The notes under the pieces are model-generated. The model was not told where the DNA came from, did not search any database, and was given only the letters and a program-made list of their open reading frames with translations. Of a DNA stretch of 64,000 bases, positions 22,288 through 31,068 are shown one piece after another. This DNA is from JACVRW01 sp963826165. GTDB taxonomy: Bacteria; Actinomycetota; Thermoleophilia; Solirubrobacterales; Thermoleophilaceae. Location of the stretch: positions 310,001 to 374,000 of the forward strand of contig CAWGWC010000024.1 of assembly GCA_963826165.1 (NCBI GenBank), written 5' to 3'. Position 1 is the stretch's first letter. Each line of letters starts with the position of its first letter. The position numbers were made by a program, and so were the translations under genes.

Positions 22288-24231
22288 CTAGGCCAGCGAG
22301 GGCTCGAGCACGGCCTGCGCGACGCGGTCGGCCACGGCCTCGGGGGTGAGGCCCACCTCTTCGCGCAGCAGCGCCGGCTTGCCGTGGGTCACGTAGCGGT
22401 CGGGCAGCCCGATGCGCAGCAGGCGAGCCCGGCCCATCAGGTCGTGGTCGGCCAGGTGCTCGGCCACGCCGGAGCCGAAGCCGCCGGCCAACACGTTCTC
22501 CTCCACGGTCACGACCAGGTCGTGCTCGGACACCAGTTCGGCGATCAGCTCGCCGTCGAGTGGCTTGGCGAAGCGCGCGTCGGCCACGGTGGCCTCCACC
22601 CCGCGCTGCTCGTCGAGCAGGTCGGCGGCGCCGAGGGCCACGCTGACCCCGTAGCCATAGCCGAGGAAGGCCACGCGTCCGCCCTCGCGGAGGATCTCGC
22701 CCCGGCCGATGGCGATCGGCTCCGGCGCCGCCGGGAGCGCAACGCCCTCCCCCTCGCCGCGCGGATAGCGCAGCGCCACGGGGCCATCGTCGTAGAGCAG
22801 CGCGGTGCGCAGCATGTTCACGAGCATGGCCTCGTCGCGGGGCGCCATCTGCACCAGGTTGGGCAGGCAGCGGAGGTACGAGATGTCGAAGACCCCGTGA
22901 TGGGTCGGGCCATCGTCACCCACCAGGCCGGCGCGGTCCATGGCGAAGACGACGTTCAGGCTCTGCAGGCAGACGTCGTGGACGATCTGGTCGTAGCCGC
23001 GCTGCAGGAAGGTCGAGTAGATGGCGGCCACCGGCTTGGCTCCCTCGAGCGCGAGCCCGGCGGCGAACAGGACCGCGTGCTGCTCGGCGATGCCCACGTC
23101 GTAGTAGCGCTCGGGTATGGCCTTCTGAAGCAGGTTCAGGCCCGTTCCTGAGTTCATGGCGGCGGTGATGCCCACCACCCGCTCGTCCCGGCGGGCCTCC
23201 TCGACGAGCGCCTCGCCGAACACCTTCGTGTACTGGGGCGCAGGTGCGGGCGCGGCCGGGGCGCCGTTGGCCTTCTTCTTCGGCGCCGCGGCGCGGTTGA
23301 GGATCGAGCCGGGCTTGGCGGCGTGCCACTGCTCCATGCCCTCGAGCCCGCCCTCCTCGGCCGGGATGAATCCCTTGCCCTTGACGGTCTTGCAGTGCAC
23401 GACCACGGGGCGGTCGGCCTCGAGCGCCTCGCCGATGGCCTGGCGCAGCGCCTTCACGTCGTGGCCGTCGATCACGCCGACGTAGGCCAGATCGAGCTCC
23501 TCGAAGAAGAGCCCGGGCGCCCAGTAGGCCTTCAGCGACTCCTTGAGGATCGGGCCCAGCCGCTCGATCGTCGTGCCGATGCCGGCGGGCAGCTTGGTGA
23601 GCGTCTCCTCGGCGTCCTCGCGTGCGTGGTACAGCTTGGGATTGAGGCGCATGCGGGTGAACAGGCGCGACAGCGCACCGACGTTGGGCGCGATCGACAT
23701 CCCGTTGTCGTTGACCACGATCACGATCGGCGCGTCCATTCCGCCGGCGTTGAGCAGGGCCTCGAAGGAGACGCCTCCGGTGAGCGCGCCATCCCCGATC
23801 ACGGCCACCACGCGCCCGTCCTCGGCGATGCCGCGGCGCATCGCCTCCTTGATGCCCACCGCGTAGGACACCGACGTGGAGGCGTGCCCGGCTCCCATGA
23901 CGTCGTGCTCGGATTCGTGGATCGCGCAGAACGGAGCCAGCCCGCCGTACTTGCGGATCGTGTCGAGCTCGTCGCGCCGCCCGGTGAGCACCTTGTGCGG
24001 GTAGGCCTGATGGCCGACGTCCCACAGCACCTTGTCCCGGGGCGAGTCGAGCAGCGAGTGAACGGCCACGGCGATCTCGCAGGCGCCCAGGTTCGCGCCG
24101 AAGTGACCGCCGATCTCGCCGATGGTGTCGATGATGAGCTCGCGCACCTCCTGCGCGACCTGCGCGAGCTGCTCGTCGCTGAGGCCCTTCAGGTCCGCCG
24201 GACCGTCGATCTGTTCGAGGAGGTTTGTCAT
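22288..24231 (-). CDS. dxs: 1-deoxy-D-xylulose-5-phosphate synthase
   Basis: A 647-residue thiamine-diphosphate enzyme that condenses pyruvate and glyceraldehyde 3-phosphate, the first step of the MEP isoprenoid pathway. Seen are the N-terminal GGHFGANLGACEIAVA, LWDVGHQAYPHKVLTGR, the ThDP-binding VIGDGALTGGVSFEALLNAG ending in VVNDNGMSI, the transketolase pyrimidine domain with DVGIAEQHAVLFAAGLA, and a C-terminal transketolase domain. A low-complexity Ala/Pro linker lies near residues 315-335. Its ATG overlaps the stop of the prenyl synthase gene upstream, so precursor formation and chain elongation are coupled. Confidence 0.97.
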   Translation of the reverse strand: MTNLLEQIDGPADLKGLSDEQLAQVAQEVRELIIDTIGEIGGHFGANLGACEIAVAVHSLLDSPRDKVLWDVGHQAYPHKVLTGRRDELDTIRKYGGLAPFCAIHESEHDVMGAGHASTSVSYAVGIKEAMRRGIAEDGRVVAVIGDGALTGGVSFEALLNAGGMDAPIVIVVNDNGMSIAPNVGALSRLFTRMRLNPKLYHAREDAEETLTKLPAGIGTTIERLGPILKESLKAYWAPGLFFEELDLAYVGVIDGHDVKALRQAIGEALEADRPVVVHCKTVKGKGFIPAEEGGLEGMEQWHAAKPGSILNRAAAPKKKANGAPAAPAPAPQYTKVFGEALVEEARRDERVVGITAAMNSGTGLNLLQKAIPERYYDVGIAEQHAVLFAAGLALEGAKPVAAIYSTFLQRGYDQIVHDVCLQSLNVVFAMDRAGLVGDDGPTHHGVFDISYLRCLPNLVQMAPRDEAMLVNMLRTALLYDDGPVALRYPRGEGEGVALPAAPEPIAIGRGEILREGGRVAFLGYGYGVSVALGAADLLDEQRGVEATVADARFAKPLDGELIAELVSEHDLVVTVEENVLAGGFGSGVAEHLADHDLMGRARLLRIGLPDRYVTHGKPALLREEVGLTPEAVADRVAQAVLEPSLA

Positions 24232-25106
24232 GCGCTGCGGGTGAGCACGTAGTCGGCGATGCTGCCGAGGCGCTCGGTGTGGCCCGAAGCCTCCGCGAGC
24301 GCCTTCCGCGCCTTCGCGTGCGACTCGCGAGCGAGCTCCTGTGCCCGCTCGATCCCGTACTCGCTCACGTAGGTGGCCTTTCCATGACGTTCGTCGGAGC
24401 CCTGTGGCTTGCCGAGCTCTGTCTCGTCGCCGGTCACGTCGAGGATGTCGTCGACGATCTGGAAGACGACGCCGAGCTCGGCAGCAAAGCGCCGGTAGGG
24501 AAGTGTGGCAGGTCCCTGAACGCCTTCGAGCGCGAGCACCGAGGTGACCGAGGCGCCGATCAGGGCTCCGGTCTTCAGCTCGTGCAGGTGGCGCAGGGGC
24601 ACGTCGGCCGAGCGCGCGACGTCCAGGTACTGGCCGCCCACCATTCCCTCGACTCCCGCCGCGGTCACCACCTCGCGCACGGCAGCGAGCAGGTGAGCCG
24701 GCTCCCCGGCCTGGCGCGACAGCATCAGGCGCAGGGCCTCGGCGAACAGCCCGTCCCCGGCGAGGATGGCCACGTCCTCGCCGAAGGCCACGTGGCAGGT
24801 GGGCTTGCCCCGCCGCAGCTCGTCGTCGTCCATGGCGGGAAGATCGTCGTGGATGAGCGAGTAGGTGTGGATCATCTCGAGCGCGGCCGCGAACGGGAGC
24901 ACCTCGTCGGCCGGGCGTCCGAGCGCCTCGGCGGTGGCCAGCGCGAGCACCGGGCGAATGCGCTTGCCCCCGGCCAGCAGCGAGTAGCGCATCGCCTCCC
25001 CCAGCCCAGCCGTGCCGGGCTCGGCGGCAAAGCGGAGGTCCTCGAGGTAGGCGTCGACCCGGCGCTGAAGCTCGACCGGATAGGCGCCGGCCTCCACCGA
25101 GCTCAC
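24228..25106 (-). CDS. Polyprenyl (farnesyl/geranylgeranyl) diphosphate synthase
   Basis: A 292-residue trans-prenyltransferase. It has GGKRIRPVL, the first aspartate-rich motif IHDDLPAMDDDELRRGKPT, the GQYLDV helix, KTGALIGAS, and the second aspartate-rich motif FQIVDDILDVTGD. The first motif has the four-residue spacing of short-chain bacterial enzymes, which points to farnesyl or geranylgeranyl diphosphate as product. The GTG at 25106 overlaps the stop of the small xseB-like gene. Gene order xseB, prenyl synthase, dxs is common in bacteria. Confidence 0.93.
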   Translation of the reverse strand: MSSVEAGAYPVELQRRVDAYLEDLRFAAEPGTAGLGEAMRYSLLAGGKRIRPVLALATAEALGRPADEVLPFAAALEMIHTYSLIHDDLPAMDDDELRRGKPTCHVAFGEDVAILAGDGLFAEALRLMLSRQAGEPAHLLAAVREVVTAAGVEGMVGGQYLDVARSADVPLRHLHELKTGALIGASVTSVLALEGVQGPATLPYRRFAAELGVVFQIVDDILDVTGDETELGKPQGSDERHGKATYVSEYGIERAQELARESHAKARKALAEASGHTERLGSIADYVLTRSA

Positions 25107-25303
25107 AGCAGCCGCTCCTGCCCCTCTACCTCGCTCGCACCGCGGGCACGCACGTCGATCTCCGAGCCGAGCTGAGCGGCCAGCTCCGCGCAACGCTCCA
25201 CCAGCGTCGCCGCCTCGTCGGAGCCGAGCTCGCCCGAGCGCAGCCTGTCGGCGACCGCGGCGAGCTCGTCGGTCAGTCGCCTGACGGCGTCGGGCTCGCT
25301 CAC
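25103..25303 (-). CDS. xseB: Probable exodeoxyribonuclease VII small subunit (XseB-like)
   Basis: A 66-residue helical protein hidden inside a longer open frame. The pattern AVADRLRSGELGSDEAATLVERCAEL resembles the XseB helix-turn-helix (LE..ELSLEE...Y..G..L). The GTG at 25303 overlaps the nusB stop and its own stop overlaps the prenyl synthase start, so both ends are set by 4-base overlaps. In many bacteria xseB sits directly upstream of ispA. The large subunit gene xseA, usually next to it, is not in the window, which lowers confidence. Confidence 0.6.
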   Translation of the reverse strand: MSEPDAVRRLTDELAAVADRLRSGELGSDEAATLVERCAELAAQLGSEIDVRARGASEVEGQERLL

Positions 25304-25686
25304 TGGTGCGCCGCCTCCTCGCGCTGCACGGCGCCCAGGATCCCGTTGACGAAGCCCGGGGCGTCCGTCGAGCACAGCTCCTTGGCCGTCTCCACCGCCT
25401 CGTCGATGGCCACCTCCGGCGGGATGTCGGCCCGGCTGCGCAGCTCGTACAGGGCGACCCTGAGGATGTTGCGCTCGAGCGGGGCGATCCGGTCGAGCGA
25501 CCAGCCCTCGGCGAAGCGGCTGATCAGGGTGTCGAGCTCGTCCCTCTCGGCCACCACTCCGTCGACGAGCTCGCGGGTGAACGGCGTGGCGTCGCGGTCG
25601 ACCAGGCCGGCGGCGGGACGGCCGGTCACGTCCTCCTGGTAGAGGGCGAAGACGGCGGCGCGGCGCTGGTCGGTGCGGCGGGTCAC
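25300..25686 (-). CDS. nusB: Transcription antitermination protein NusB
   Basis: A 128-residue all-helical protein that with NusE (S10) binds boxA in rRNA leader transcripts. Family features are the N-terminal RRAAVFALYQEDVTG, a middle LISRFAEGWSLDRIAPLERNILRVALYEL, and PPEVAIDEAVETAKELCSTDAPGFVNGILGAV. The GTG start immediately follows the efp stop, and its stop overlaps the xseB-like gene. It forms part of the efp-nusB-xseB-prenyl synthase-dxs operon. Confidence 0.96.
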   Translation of the reverse strand: MTRRTDQRRAAVFALYQEDVTGRPAAGLVDRDATPFTRELVDGVVAERDELDTLISRFAEGWSLDRIAPLERNILRVALYELRSRADIPPEVAIDEAVETAKELCSTDAPGFVNGILGAVQREEAAHQ

Positions 25687-26247
25687 CTAGGCGCGAGAGA
25701 CGTACTCGCCCGAGCGGGTGTCCACCCGGACGCGATCGCCGACGTTGACGAACAGGGGCACCCGCACCACCACGCCGGACTCGAGGGTGGCCGGCTTGTC
25801 GCCGCCACCGGAGGCCGTGTCGCCGCGAAGGCCCGGGTCGGTCTCGGCCACGGCCAGCTCCACCGCGCTCGGGACCTGCACGTCGCTCGGCGACTCGTCC
25901 ACGTAGAGGATGTCCACCTCCTGATTGGGAACCACCCACTTGAGCGACTCCTGGACCGAGTCCTCGGGCACCGCCATCTGGTCGTAGGTCTGCACGTCCA
26001 TGAAGTGAGCGTCGGTGCCGTCGGCGTACAGGAAGGTCATCTTGCGCGACTCGGTGCGCACCGGCCGGAACTTCTCGCCGGCCCGAAACGTTCGGTCGAT
26101 CACCGCGCCGTCATCCACCCGCTTGAGCTTCGTGCGCACGAAGGCGCCGCCCTTGCCGGGCTTGACGTGCTGAAACTCGACGATCCGGAATATGCGGCCG
26201 TCGACCTCGACGTGCATCCCGTTCTTGAACTGGTTGGTCGATACCAA
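25687..26247 (-). CDS. efp: Translation elongation factor P
   Basis: A 186-residue three-domain beta-barrel protein that relieves ribosome stalling at polyproline. It begins VSTNQFKNGMHVEVDGRIFRI, with the modifiable loop HVKPGKGGAFV in domain I, then domain II and the C-terminal OB domain containing GLRGDTASGGGDKPATLESG and RVDTRSGEYVSR. The start is most likely the TTG at 26247, preceded by an AAGGG at suitable spacing; a longer frame from 26286 would add 13 residues not seen in the family. It is the first gene of the nusB/dxs operon. Confidence 0.95.
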   Translation of the reverse strand: MVSTNQFKNGMHVEVDGRIFRIVEFQHVKPGKGGAFVRTKLKRVDDGAVIDRTFRAGEKFRPVRTESRKMTFLYADGTDAHFMDVQTYDQMAVPEDSVQESLKWVVPNQEVDILYVDESPSDVQVPSAVELAVAETDPGLRGDTASGGGDKPATLESGVVVRVPLFVNVGDRVRVDTRSGEYVSRA

Positions 26248-26305
26248 GGCGCCCTTAGGGTAGACGCCGTACCGGGACCCGGGCATCGGCTGAGAGACTC
26301 TCCGC

Positions 26306-26749
26306 GTGTCGGAACATCGTCAGCAGGCCCACCTCGACGCCCCCCTTGAAGTCGTCTGGGATCTGGTCGGCACACCGGGCCGCTACCCCGAGTGGTGGCC
26401 GCGAGTGATCGAGGTTCGGGGCGAGTCGTTCGAGGAGGGCGACGAGTACGCCCAGGTGACCAAAGACCCGATCGGAAAGACCGAGTCGAACTTCCTGCTC
26501 GAGCGGCGTGACAACCTGCGCGAGATCCGGATGAGCTGCCGGCTGACGGGCATGTATGCCCAGTGGCTTCTCACGCCCGCCCAGGGGGGTACTTTCGTCG
26601 AGCTCGAAATGGGGATGGAGGCAAGGCGCTTGGGCGACCTGATCTTTGACCGAGCCCTCGGCAAGGTGTACTTCCGGCGCTGGGCGAACGAGTCGCTCGA
26701 TGGCCTGCGCGACGCAGCGCTTCGCCGGGGCGACAGCACAGGCTCTTAG
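26306..26749 (+). CDS. SRPBCC (START-like) domain protein
   Basis: A 147-residue protein with the helix-grip fold pattern: an N-terminal strand ending in DAPLEVVWDLVGTPGRYPEWWPRV, a set of beta strands, and a long C-terminal helix (RRWANESLDGLRDAAL). Such proteins bind hydrophobic ligands or act as cyclases; the ligand is not predictable. The GTG start is divergent from efp with about 60 bases between, and the gene is convergent with the SnoaL-like gene downstream. Confidence 0.8.
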   Translation: MSEHRQQAHLDAPLEVVWDLVGTPGRYPEWWPRVIEVRGESFEEGDEYAQVTKDPIGKTESNFLLERRDNLREIRMSCRLTGMYAQWLLTPAQGGTFVELEMGMEARRLGDLIFDRALGKVYFRRWANESLDGLRDAALRRGDSTGS

Positions 26750-26757
26750 CCGTCGCG

Positions 26758-27276
26758 TCAGCGCTTGGCGAGCGCCTCGCGAACCCGCGTGACGCCGTTC
26801 AGCGCCGCGGTCATGAGGCGCTCGGGCGGGGAGTCCTTCGGCGGCATCGCCCCGAGCTGCCGCGCCATGGTCATGCCGTCCATGTACGCCTCCACGCGGT
26901 TGATCTGGCCCTCGCTGACCCAGATCATGTCCATGCCCTCCAGGTCGACCGCGCGGCCGGTGGGACGCATCCCCTGGAAGCTCCCGGATCCGTCGAAGGT
27001 GCCGCGCACCTGCCAGCGCACCACGGCCTTCTCGGTGTCGCCGACCACGTCCAGCACCTTCAGCTCGAAGTCCGGAAAGGCGTCATACAGCTCGCCGAAG
27101 AAGTCCCGGATCTCGTCGCGCGAGGCCGAGTCCATCACTCCGTAGATCCGCCCGCGCGCGCCGGGCGCGTAGAAGCGCATCTGCGCGTCGCGCTCGCGTC
27201 GCCCCACCGCCTCCAGGTAGGAGCGGGCGACCTCCGCCGCGCTCGCCGTCTGGGTGTCGCTGCCGAGTGTGCTCAT
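26758..27276 (-). CDS. SnoaL-like (NTF2 fold) protein
   Basis: A 172-residue protein. The pattern AAEVARSYLEAVGRRERDAQMRFYAPGARG, then FFGELYDAFPDFELKVLDVVGDTEKAVVRWQVRGTFDG, is typical of SnoaL-like ester cyclases and related NTF2-fold proteins, with the conserved interior PTGRAVDLEGMDMIWVSEGQI. No specific substrate can be named. The ATG at 27276 is preferred over an upstream in-frame start because it begins the conserved helix. A conserved basic tail follows the domain. Confidence 0.82.
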   Translation of the reverse strand: MSTLGSDTQTASAAEVARSYLEAVGRRERDAQMRFYAPGARGRIYGVMDSASRDEIRDFFGELYDAFPDFELKVLDVVGDTEKAVVRWQVRGTFDGSGSFQGMRPTGRAVDLEGMDMIWVSEGQINRVEAYMDGMTMARQLGAMPPKDSPPERLMTAALNGVTRVREALAKR

Positions 27277-27314
27277 GGCCGCAGCCTCCCGCCCGCCCGC
27301 TGCGATGTCAACGC

Positions 27315-28055
27315 CTAGCAAGCGTCCGGCGGCAGGCGCCCCTCCTCGGCCAGCTTCTCGAGGTGGGCGGCGAGGGTCAGCTCCGCAGCCGGGCGAAGCT
27401 CGTCGGGGACCTCCGACCAGGCCCGGTCGAGCAGCTCACCGCGCGTGCGCGCGCCGGCGTCGAGCGCCTCGACCAGCCGTCGCTCGCGGTCCAGCCGGTG
27501 CGCGAGGTACTCGTCGAGCTTCGCGGCGGGTTCCCAGACGTAGGGGCCGTGGCCGGGACAGAGCACTTCGAGCTCGAGTTCGCGGAGCCGGCGAAGCGAG
27601 TCGAGGTAGGCCGACAGCGATCCCTCGCCGGGCGCGATGAAGACGCTGCCGGTGCCGAGCACCGTGTCCCCGGTGAAGCAGACGCGACCGAAGATCAGGC
27701 AGACCGAGTCGGCCGAGTGCCCGGGAGTGGCGAGCGCACGGAACGGGCCCACCTCCGAGCCGTCCGTGGGGAGCGTCACCGGCGCTCCGAGCCGACCTGC
27801 CCCCTCGGCGTGATCGGCGTGGGAATGCGTAAGCACCACGCCCTCGATCCCCTCCGACGCGGCCTCGCGAACCACCGCGAGGTGCTCCTCGTCGGCAGGC
27901 CCCGGATCCACTACCCAGCGTCCGACGACGTAGGTGTTCGTGCCGTCCAACGTCATGGCCGAGGCATTGCCCGCACGCACGCGAACGACGCCCTCGGGAT
28001 CGGTGTCGAAAGCCTGCACCAGCAGGGGTTCTAGCGGAGTATGCTCGGAAGGCAT
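27315..28055 (-). CDS. Metallo-beta-lactamase fold hydrolase (LACTB2-like)
   Basis: A 246-residue MBL-fold protein. The dinuclear metal motif is THSHADHAEG, followed by ATPGHSADS, FTGDTVLG and GHGPYV, which carry the remaining ligands. The C-terminal winged-helix-like segment (RRLVEALDAGARTRGELLDRAW) resembles LACTB2 or glyoxalase II-like nucleases. The start codon shares a base with the start of the divergent SpoIIE gene, so both transcripts must begin inside the other gene or be leaderless. Substrate unknown: thioester or RNA are both possible for this group. Confidence 0.87.
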   Translation of the reverse strand: MPSEHTPLEPLLVQAFDTDPEGVVRVRAGNASAMTLDGTNTYVVGRWVVDPGPADEEHLAVVREAASEGIEGVVLTHSHADHAEGAGRLGAPVTLPTDGSEVGPFRALATPGHSADSVCLIFGRVCFTGDTVLGTGSVFIAPGEGSLSAYLDSLRRLRELELEVLCPGHGPYVWEPAAKLDEYLAHRLDRERRLVEALDAGARTRGELLDRAWSEVPDELRPAAELTLAAHLEKLAEEGRLPPDAC

Positions 28056-30577
28056 TGCGCTCGCGGATCGACCCGGGGGGATTTGCGAGCGAGCGGGTCG
28101 TGCTCCTGCTCGCTCTCGGAGTGCTCCTCATCGTGACCGTCGTCGACCTGGCCGTCGGCGGCCGAGCCGTGCTGGTGGAACTGCTGGTGGCGGGACCGCT
28201 CGTGGCCGCAACGCGATGCACGGTGGTGAAGACCGCCCTGGTGGCCGCACTGGCGATGGCCATCTCGATCCCGCTGGGGCTGGCCGGCGACGAGTTCTTC
28301 GACGCTGAGCACGTGAGCGGCGTCGTCGCCCTGGGCATCGGCAGCCTCCTTGCCGTGGCCATCGCCGCACTGCGCTCCGGCCGCGAGCGCGACGCCGCCC
28401 GGCTGACCGTTCAGTACGACGTGGCGCGCGTGCTGGCCGAATCGGAGTCCATGGAGGAGGCCGGGCCCCCACTGCTCGAGGCGATCGCCCGTCCCTTGGG
28501 CTGGCGGGCGGCGCACCTGTGGCAGCAGGACGACGACGGCCGGCTCAGGCGCACGGCCGCCTGGGTCGGCAGCGGACGAGACCTGACCGACTTCGAGCGA
28601 CAGACCCTCGAGCTGCGGCCGGAGCCTGGACAGGGACTGCCCGGCCGCGTGTGGCAAGCCAGGCGTCCCGCGTGGGTCACCGATCTGAGCACCGACGAGA
28701 ACTTCCTGCGCCACGAGGGCGCCGCTGCCGGGGGACTCGTGTGTGGCATGGCCTTCCCGGTGCAGAGCGCCGACCGGCTCGTGGCGGTGATCGAGCTGTT
28801 CTCCCACGAGCGCCGCGAGCTCGACCGGCCGCTGGTGGCGCTCACCGAGGCGCTGGGGGCGCAGATCGCCGCCTTTGCCAGCCGGATGAACGCCACCGCA
28901 GCGGTTCGCGCCAGCGAGAGCCGGGCCAGCCAGTCCCGCGACCAGCTCGAGGCCATGCTGCAGGGGGTGGCCGACGCCGTGACCGTGCAGGCGCCCGACG
29001 GTCGCCTGCTGTTCGTCAACGACGCCGCGGTGGAGACGCTCGGCTTCAGCTCCAGCTCTGACCTCCTCGAGTCACCGCCGGGCGAGATCCTTTCGCGGTT
29101 CGAGATCCTCGGTCCCGACGGCGCTCCGTTTCCGCCCAACGACCTGCCCGGAAGGCGCGCCCTCGACGGCGAGGAGGGCGCCGAGGCGGTTGTTCGCTTC
29201 CAGACGAAGGGCACCGGCGAGGAGCGCTGGGCCAACATCAAGGCAACTCCGGTGCGAAACGGCGACGGGGCCGTGGCGATGGCGATCAACGTCATCGAGG
29301 ACATCAGCGCGCACAAGCGCTCGGAGCTCGCCCAGCGCTTCCTGTCGCGTACCAGCGAGGTGCTGGGCCACTGGGTCGGCACCGACGAGCTGCTCGAGCG
29401 CGTGGCTGCCCTGGCCGTCCCGGAGATAGCGGACTGGTGTGCCGTGGACCTCGTGAGCGAGCCCGGTGAGCTGCGGCGGGTGACGCTCACCCACGCCGAC
29501 CCGGAGCAGCGTGCCCGGGGCGAGGAGCTGTCCGCGCGCTATCCCGCCGACCCCGCCACCTCGGCGGTCCACCAAGTCGTGCGCACCGGGGTGGCCGAGC
29601 TGTATCCGGAGATCACCGACGACCTGATTCGCCAGACGACCCAGGACGAGGAGCACTTCCGGCTGCTCTCCGAGTTCGGGATGCGGTCGGCGTTGATCGT
29701 CCCGATGACCGTGCGCGAGCGCACGCTCGGCGTCATCACGTTCGTAACCGGGCCCTCGGGCCGGCGCTTCGACGAGACGGATCTCGCGGTGACCGAGGAG
29801 CTGGCCCGGCGCTGCGCGACCGCGCTCGACAACTCCCGCCTCTATCGCGAGCGCTCGTACATCGCCCGCACCCTTCAGCAGAGCCTCCTCCCGGTGGAGC
29901 TGCCCGACATGCCCGGCATCGAGGCCGCGGCGCGCTTTCGGCCGACCGGCGAGGGCAACGAGGTCGGCGGAGACTTCTACGACCTGTTCCAGAGCGAGGG
30001 ACCGGGCTGGACCGTGATCATGGGCGACGTGTGCGGCAAGGGTCCCGACGCCGCCGCCGTGACGGCGCTGGCGCGCTACACCCTGCGGGCCGCCGCCATG
30101 CACGAGCGGCTGCCGAGCCGCAGCCTGGCGCTCCTCAACGACGCGCTGCTGCGCCAGCGCTCCGACCGGCGCTTCTGCACCGTGGCCTACGCCTATCTGG
30201 AGATGGTCAACGGCGGCGCCCGGCTCGGCGTGGCCAGCGGCGGGCACCCACTGCCGATGCTCGTTCGCGGCGACGGCACCGTCGAGCGCGTCGGTGTGCC
30301 GGGCACGCTGCTCGGAGTGGTGCCCGACCCGCAGATCGAGGACCGCTCGGTGACGCTCTCGCGCGGCGACCTCCTGGTCTTCTTCACCGACGGCGTGATC
30401 GAGTCGCGCGGAGCCGAGCGGCGGCTGGACGAGGACCGGCTGGCCGAGCTGCTCAGCCGCTGTGCCGGCGGCGACGCGGACACGGTGGCCGCCGAGGTGG
30501 AGCAGGCCGCGCTGCGCTCCTGGGGCGGCCGGGCCGGCGACGACATCGCCGTGCTCGTGCTCCGCGTGGCGCCCTGA
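28055..30577 (+). CDS. Membrane-linked GAF-PAS-GAF-SpoIIE (PP2C) serine phosphatase
   Basis: An 840-residue signalling protein. About four hydrophobic helices span residues 15-108. A first GAF domain covers roughly 125-285, a PAS domain 295-420, and a second GAF 430-600. The PP2C-type SpoIIE phosphatase domain runs from about 620 to the end, with the metal acids in VGGDFYDLF (D640, D643), GDVCGKGPDAA and GRAGDDIAVLVLR. Phosphatases of this type dephosphorylate anti-anti-sigma factors in partner-switching systems, and an RsbW-like kinase gene follows within 100 bases. The start is TTG at 28055 or GTG at 28100. Signals and target sigma factor are unknown. Confidence 0.92.
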   Translation: MRSRIDPGGFASERVVLLLALGVLLIVTVVDLAVGGRAVLVELLVAGPLVAATRCTVVKTALVAALAMAISIPLGLAGDEFFDAEHVSGVVALGIGSLLAVAIAALRSGRERDAARLTVQYDVARVLAESESMEEAGPPLLEAIARPLGWRAAHLWQQDDDGRLRRTAAWVGSGRDLTDFERQTLELRPEPGQGLPGRVWQARRPAWVTDLSTDENFLRHEGAAAGGLVCGMAFPVQSADRLVAVIELFSHERRELDRPLVALTEALGAQIAAFASRMNATAAVRASESRASQSRDQLEAMLQGVADAVTVQAPDGRLLFVNDAAVETLGFSSSSDLLESPPGEILSRFEILGPDGAPFPPNDLPGRRALDGEEGAEAVVRFQTKGTGEERWANIKATPVRNGDGAVAMAINVIEDISAHKRSELAQRFLSRTSEVLGHWVGTDELLERVAALAVPEIADWCAVDLVSEPGELRRVTLTHADPEQRARGEELSARYPADPATSAVHQVVRTGVAELYPEITDDLIRQTTQDEEHFRLLSEFGMRSALIVPMTVRERTLGVITFVTGPSGRRFDETDLAVTEELARRCATALDNSRLYRERSYIARTLQQSLLPVELPDMPGIEAAARFRPTGEGNEVGGDFYDLFQSEGPGWTVIMGDVCGKGPDAAAVTALARYTLRAAAMHERLPSRSLALLNDALLRQRSDRRFCTVAYAYLEMVNGGARLGVASGGHPLPMLVRGDGTVERVGVPGTLLGVVPDPQIEDRSVTLSRGDLLVFFTDGVIESRGAERRLDEDRLAELLSRCAGGDADTVAAEVEQAALRSWGGRAGDDIAVLVLRVAP

Positions 30578-30672
30578 GACGGCTGGGATGTTGAGGGCCC
30601 TGCCATGACGGGTAGGACCGGTGTGATGTTCCTGACCGTTGTCCCCGGCGCGACTCCAGCGCGCACAGGCCG

Positions 30673-31062
30673 TTGGCGTCCGCGGTGGAAGACGACCTGA
30701 GTGTGCGCCTGAGCGGCGGGCAAGAGGCGCCTGCACGGGCGCGGAGGGCGCTGGCCAGACTGCGGGCCGATCTGGACGCGCCGACCATGGAGACGCTCCG
30801 GCTCCTGGTGACCGAGCTGGTGGGCAACAGCGTGAAGCACGCGAAGGCCGAGAGCGTGATCCTGAACGTGCGGGTGAACTCCAGAGCGGTGCTGGCCGAG
30901 GTGACCGACGAGGGCGAGGGCTTTCGCCCCGCCAGCGCCGGCGCCCGGCGGGCCGACGACACCGGCTGGGGGCTCTTCATGGTCGAGCGGCTGGCCGATC
31001 GCTGGGGCGTGGTGCGCGACGGCAAGGCCACGCGTGTGTGGTTCGAGCTGAGCCGGGCCTAG
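30673..31062 (+). CDS. RsbW-like ATP-binding anti-sigma regulatory kinase
   Basis: A 129-residue GHKL-fold protein. The N box is TELVGNSVKHAKAES, the G1 box EVTDEGEGFRP and the G2 box TGWGLFMVERLADRWGV, ending with the strand TRVWFEL. This is the single-domain HATPase of anti-sigma or RsbT-like regulators. It directly follows the SpoIIE phosphatase gene, so the two probably form opposite arms of one switch. The anti-anti-sigma (STAS) protein and the sigma factor are not in this window. TTG at 30673 or GTG at 30685 may be the start. Confidence 0.87.
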   Translation: MASAVEDDLSVRLSGGQEAPARARRALARLRADLDAPTMETLRLLVTELVGNSVKHAKAESVILNVRVNSRAVLAEVTDEGEGFRPASAGARRADDTGWGLFMVERLADRWGVVRDGKATRVWFELSRA

Positions 31063-31068
31063 CGTCGC

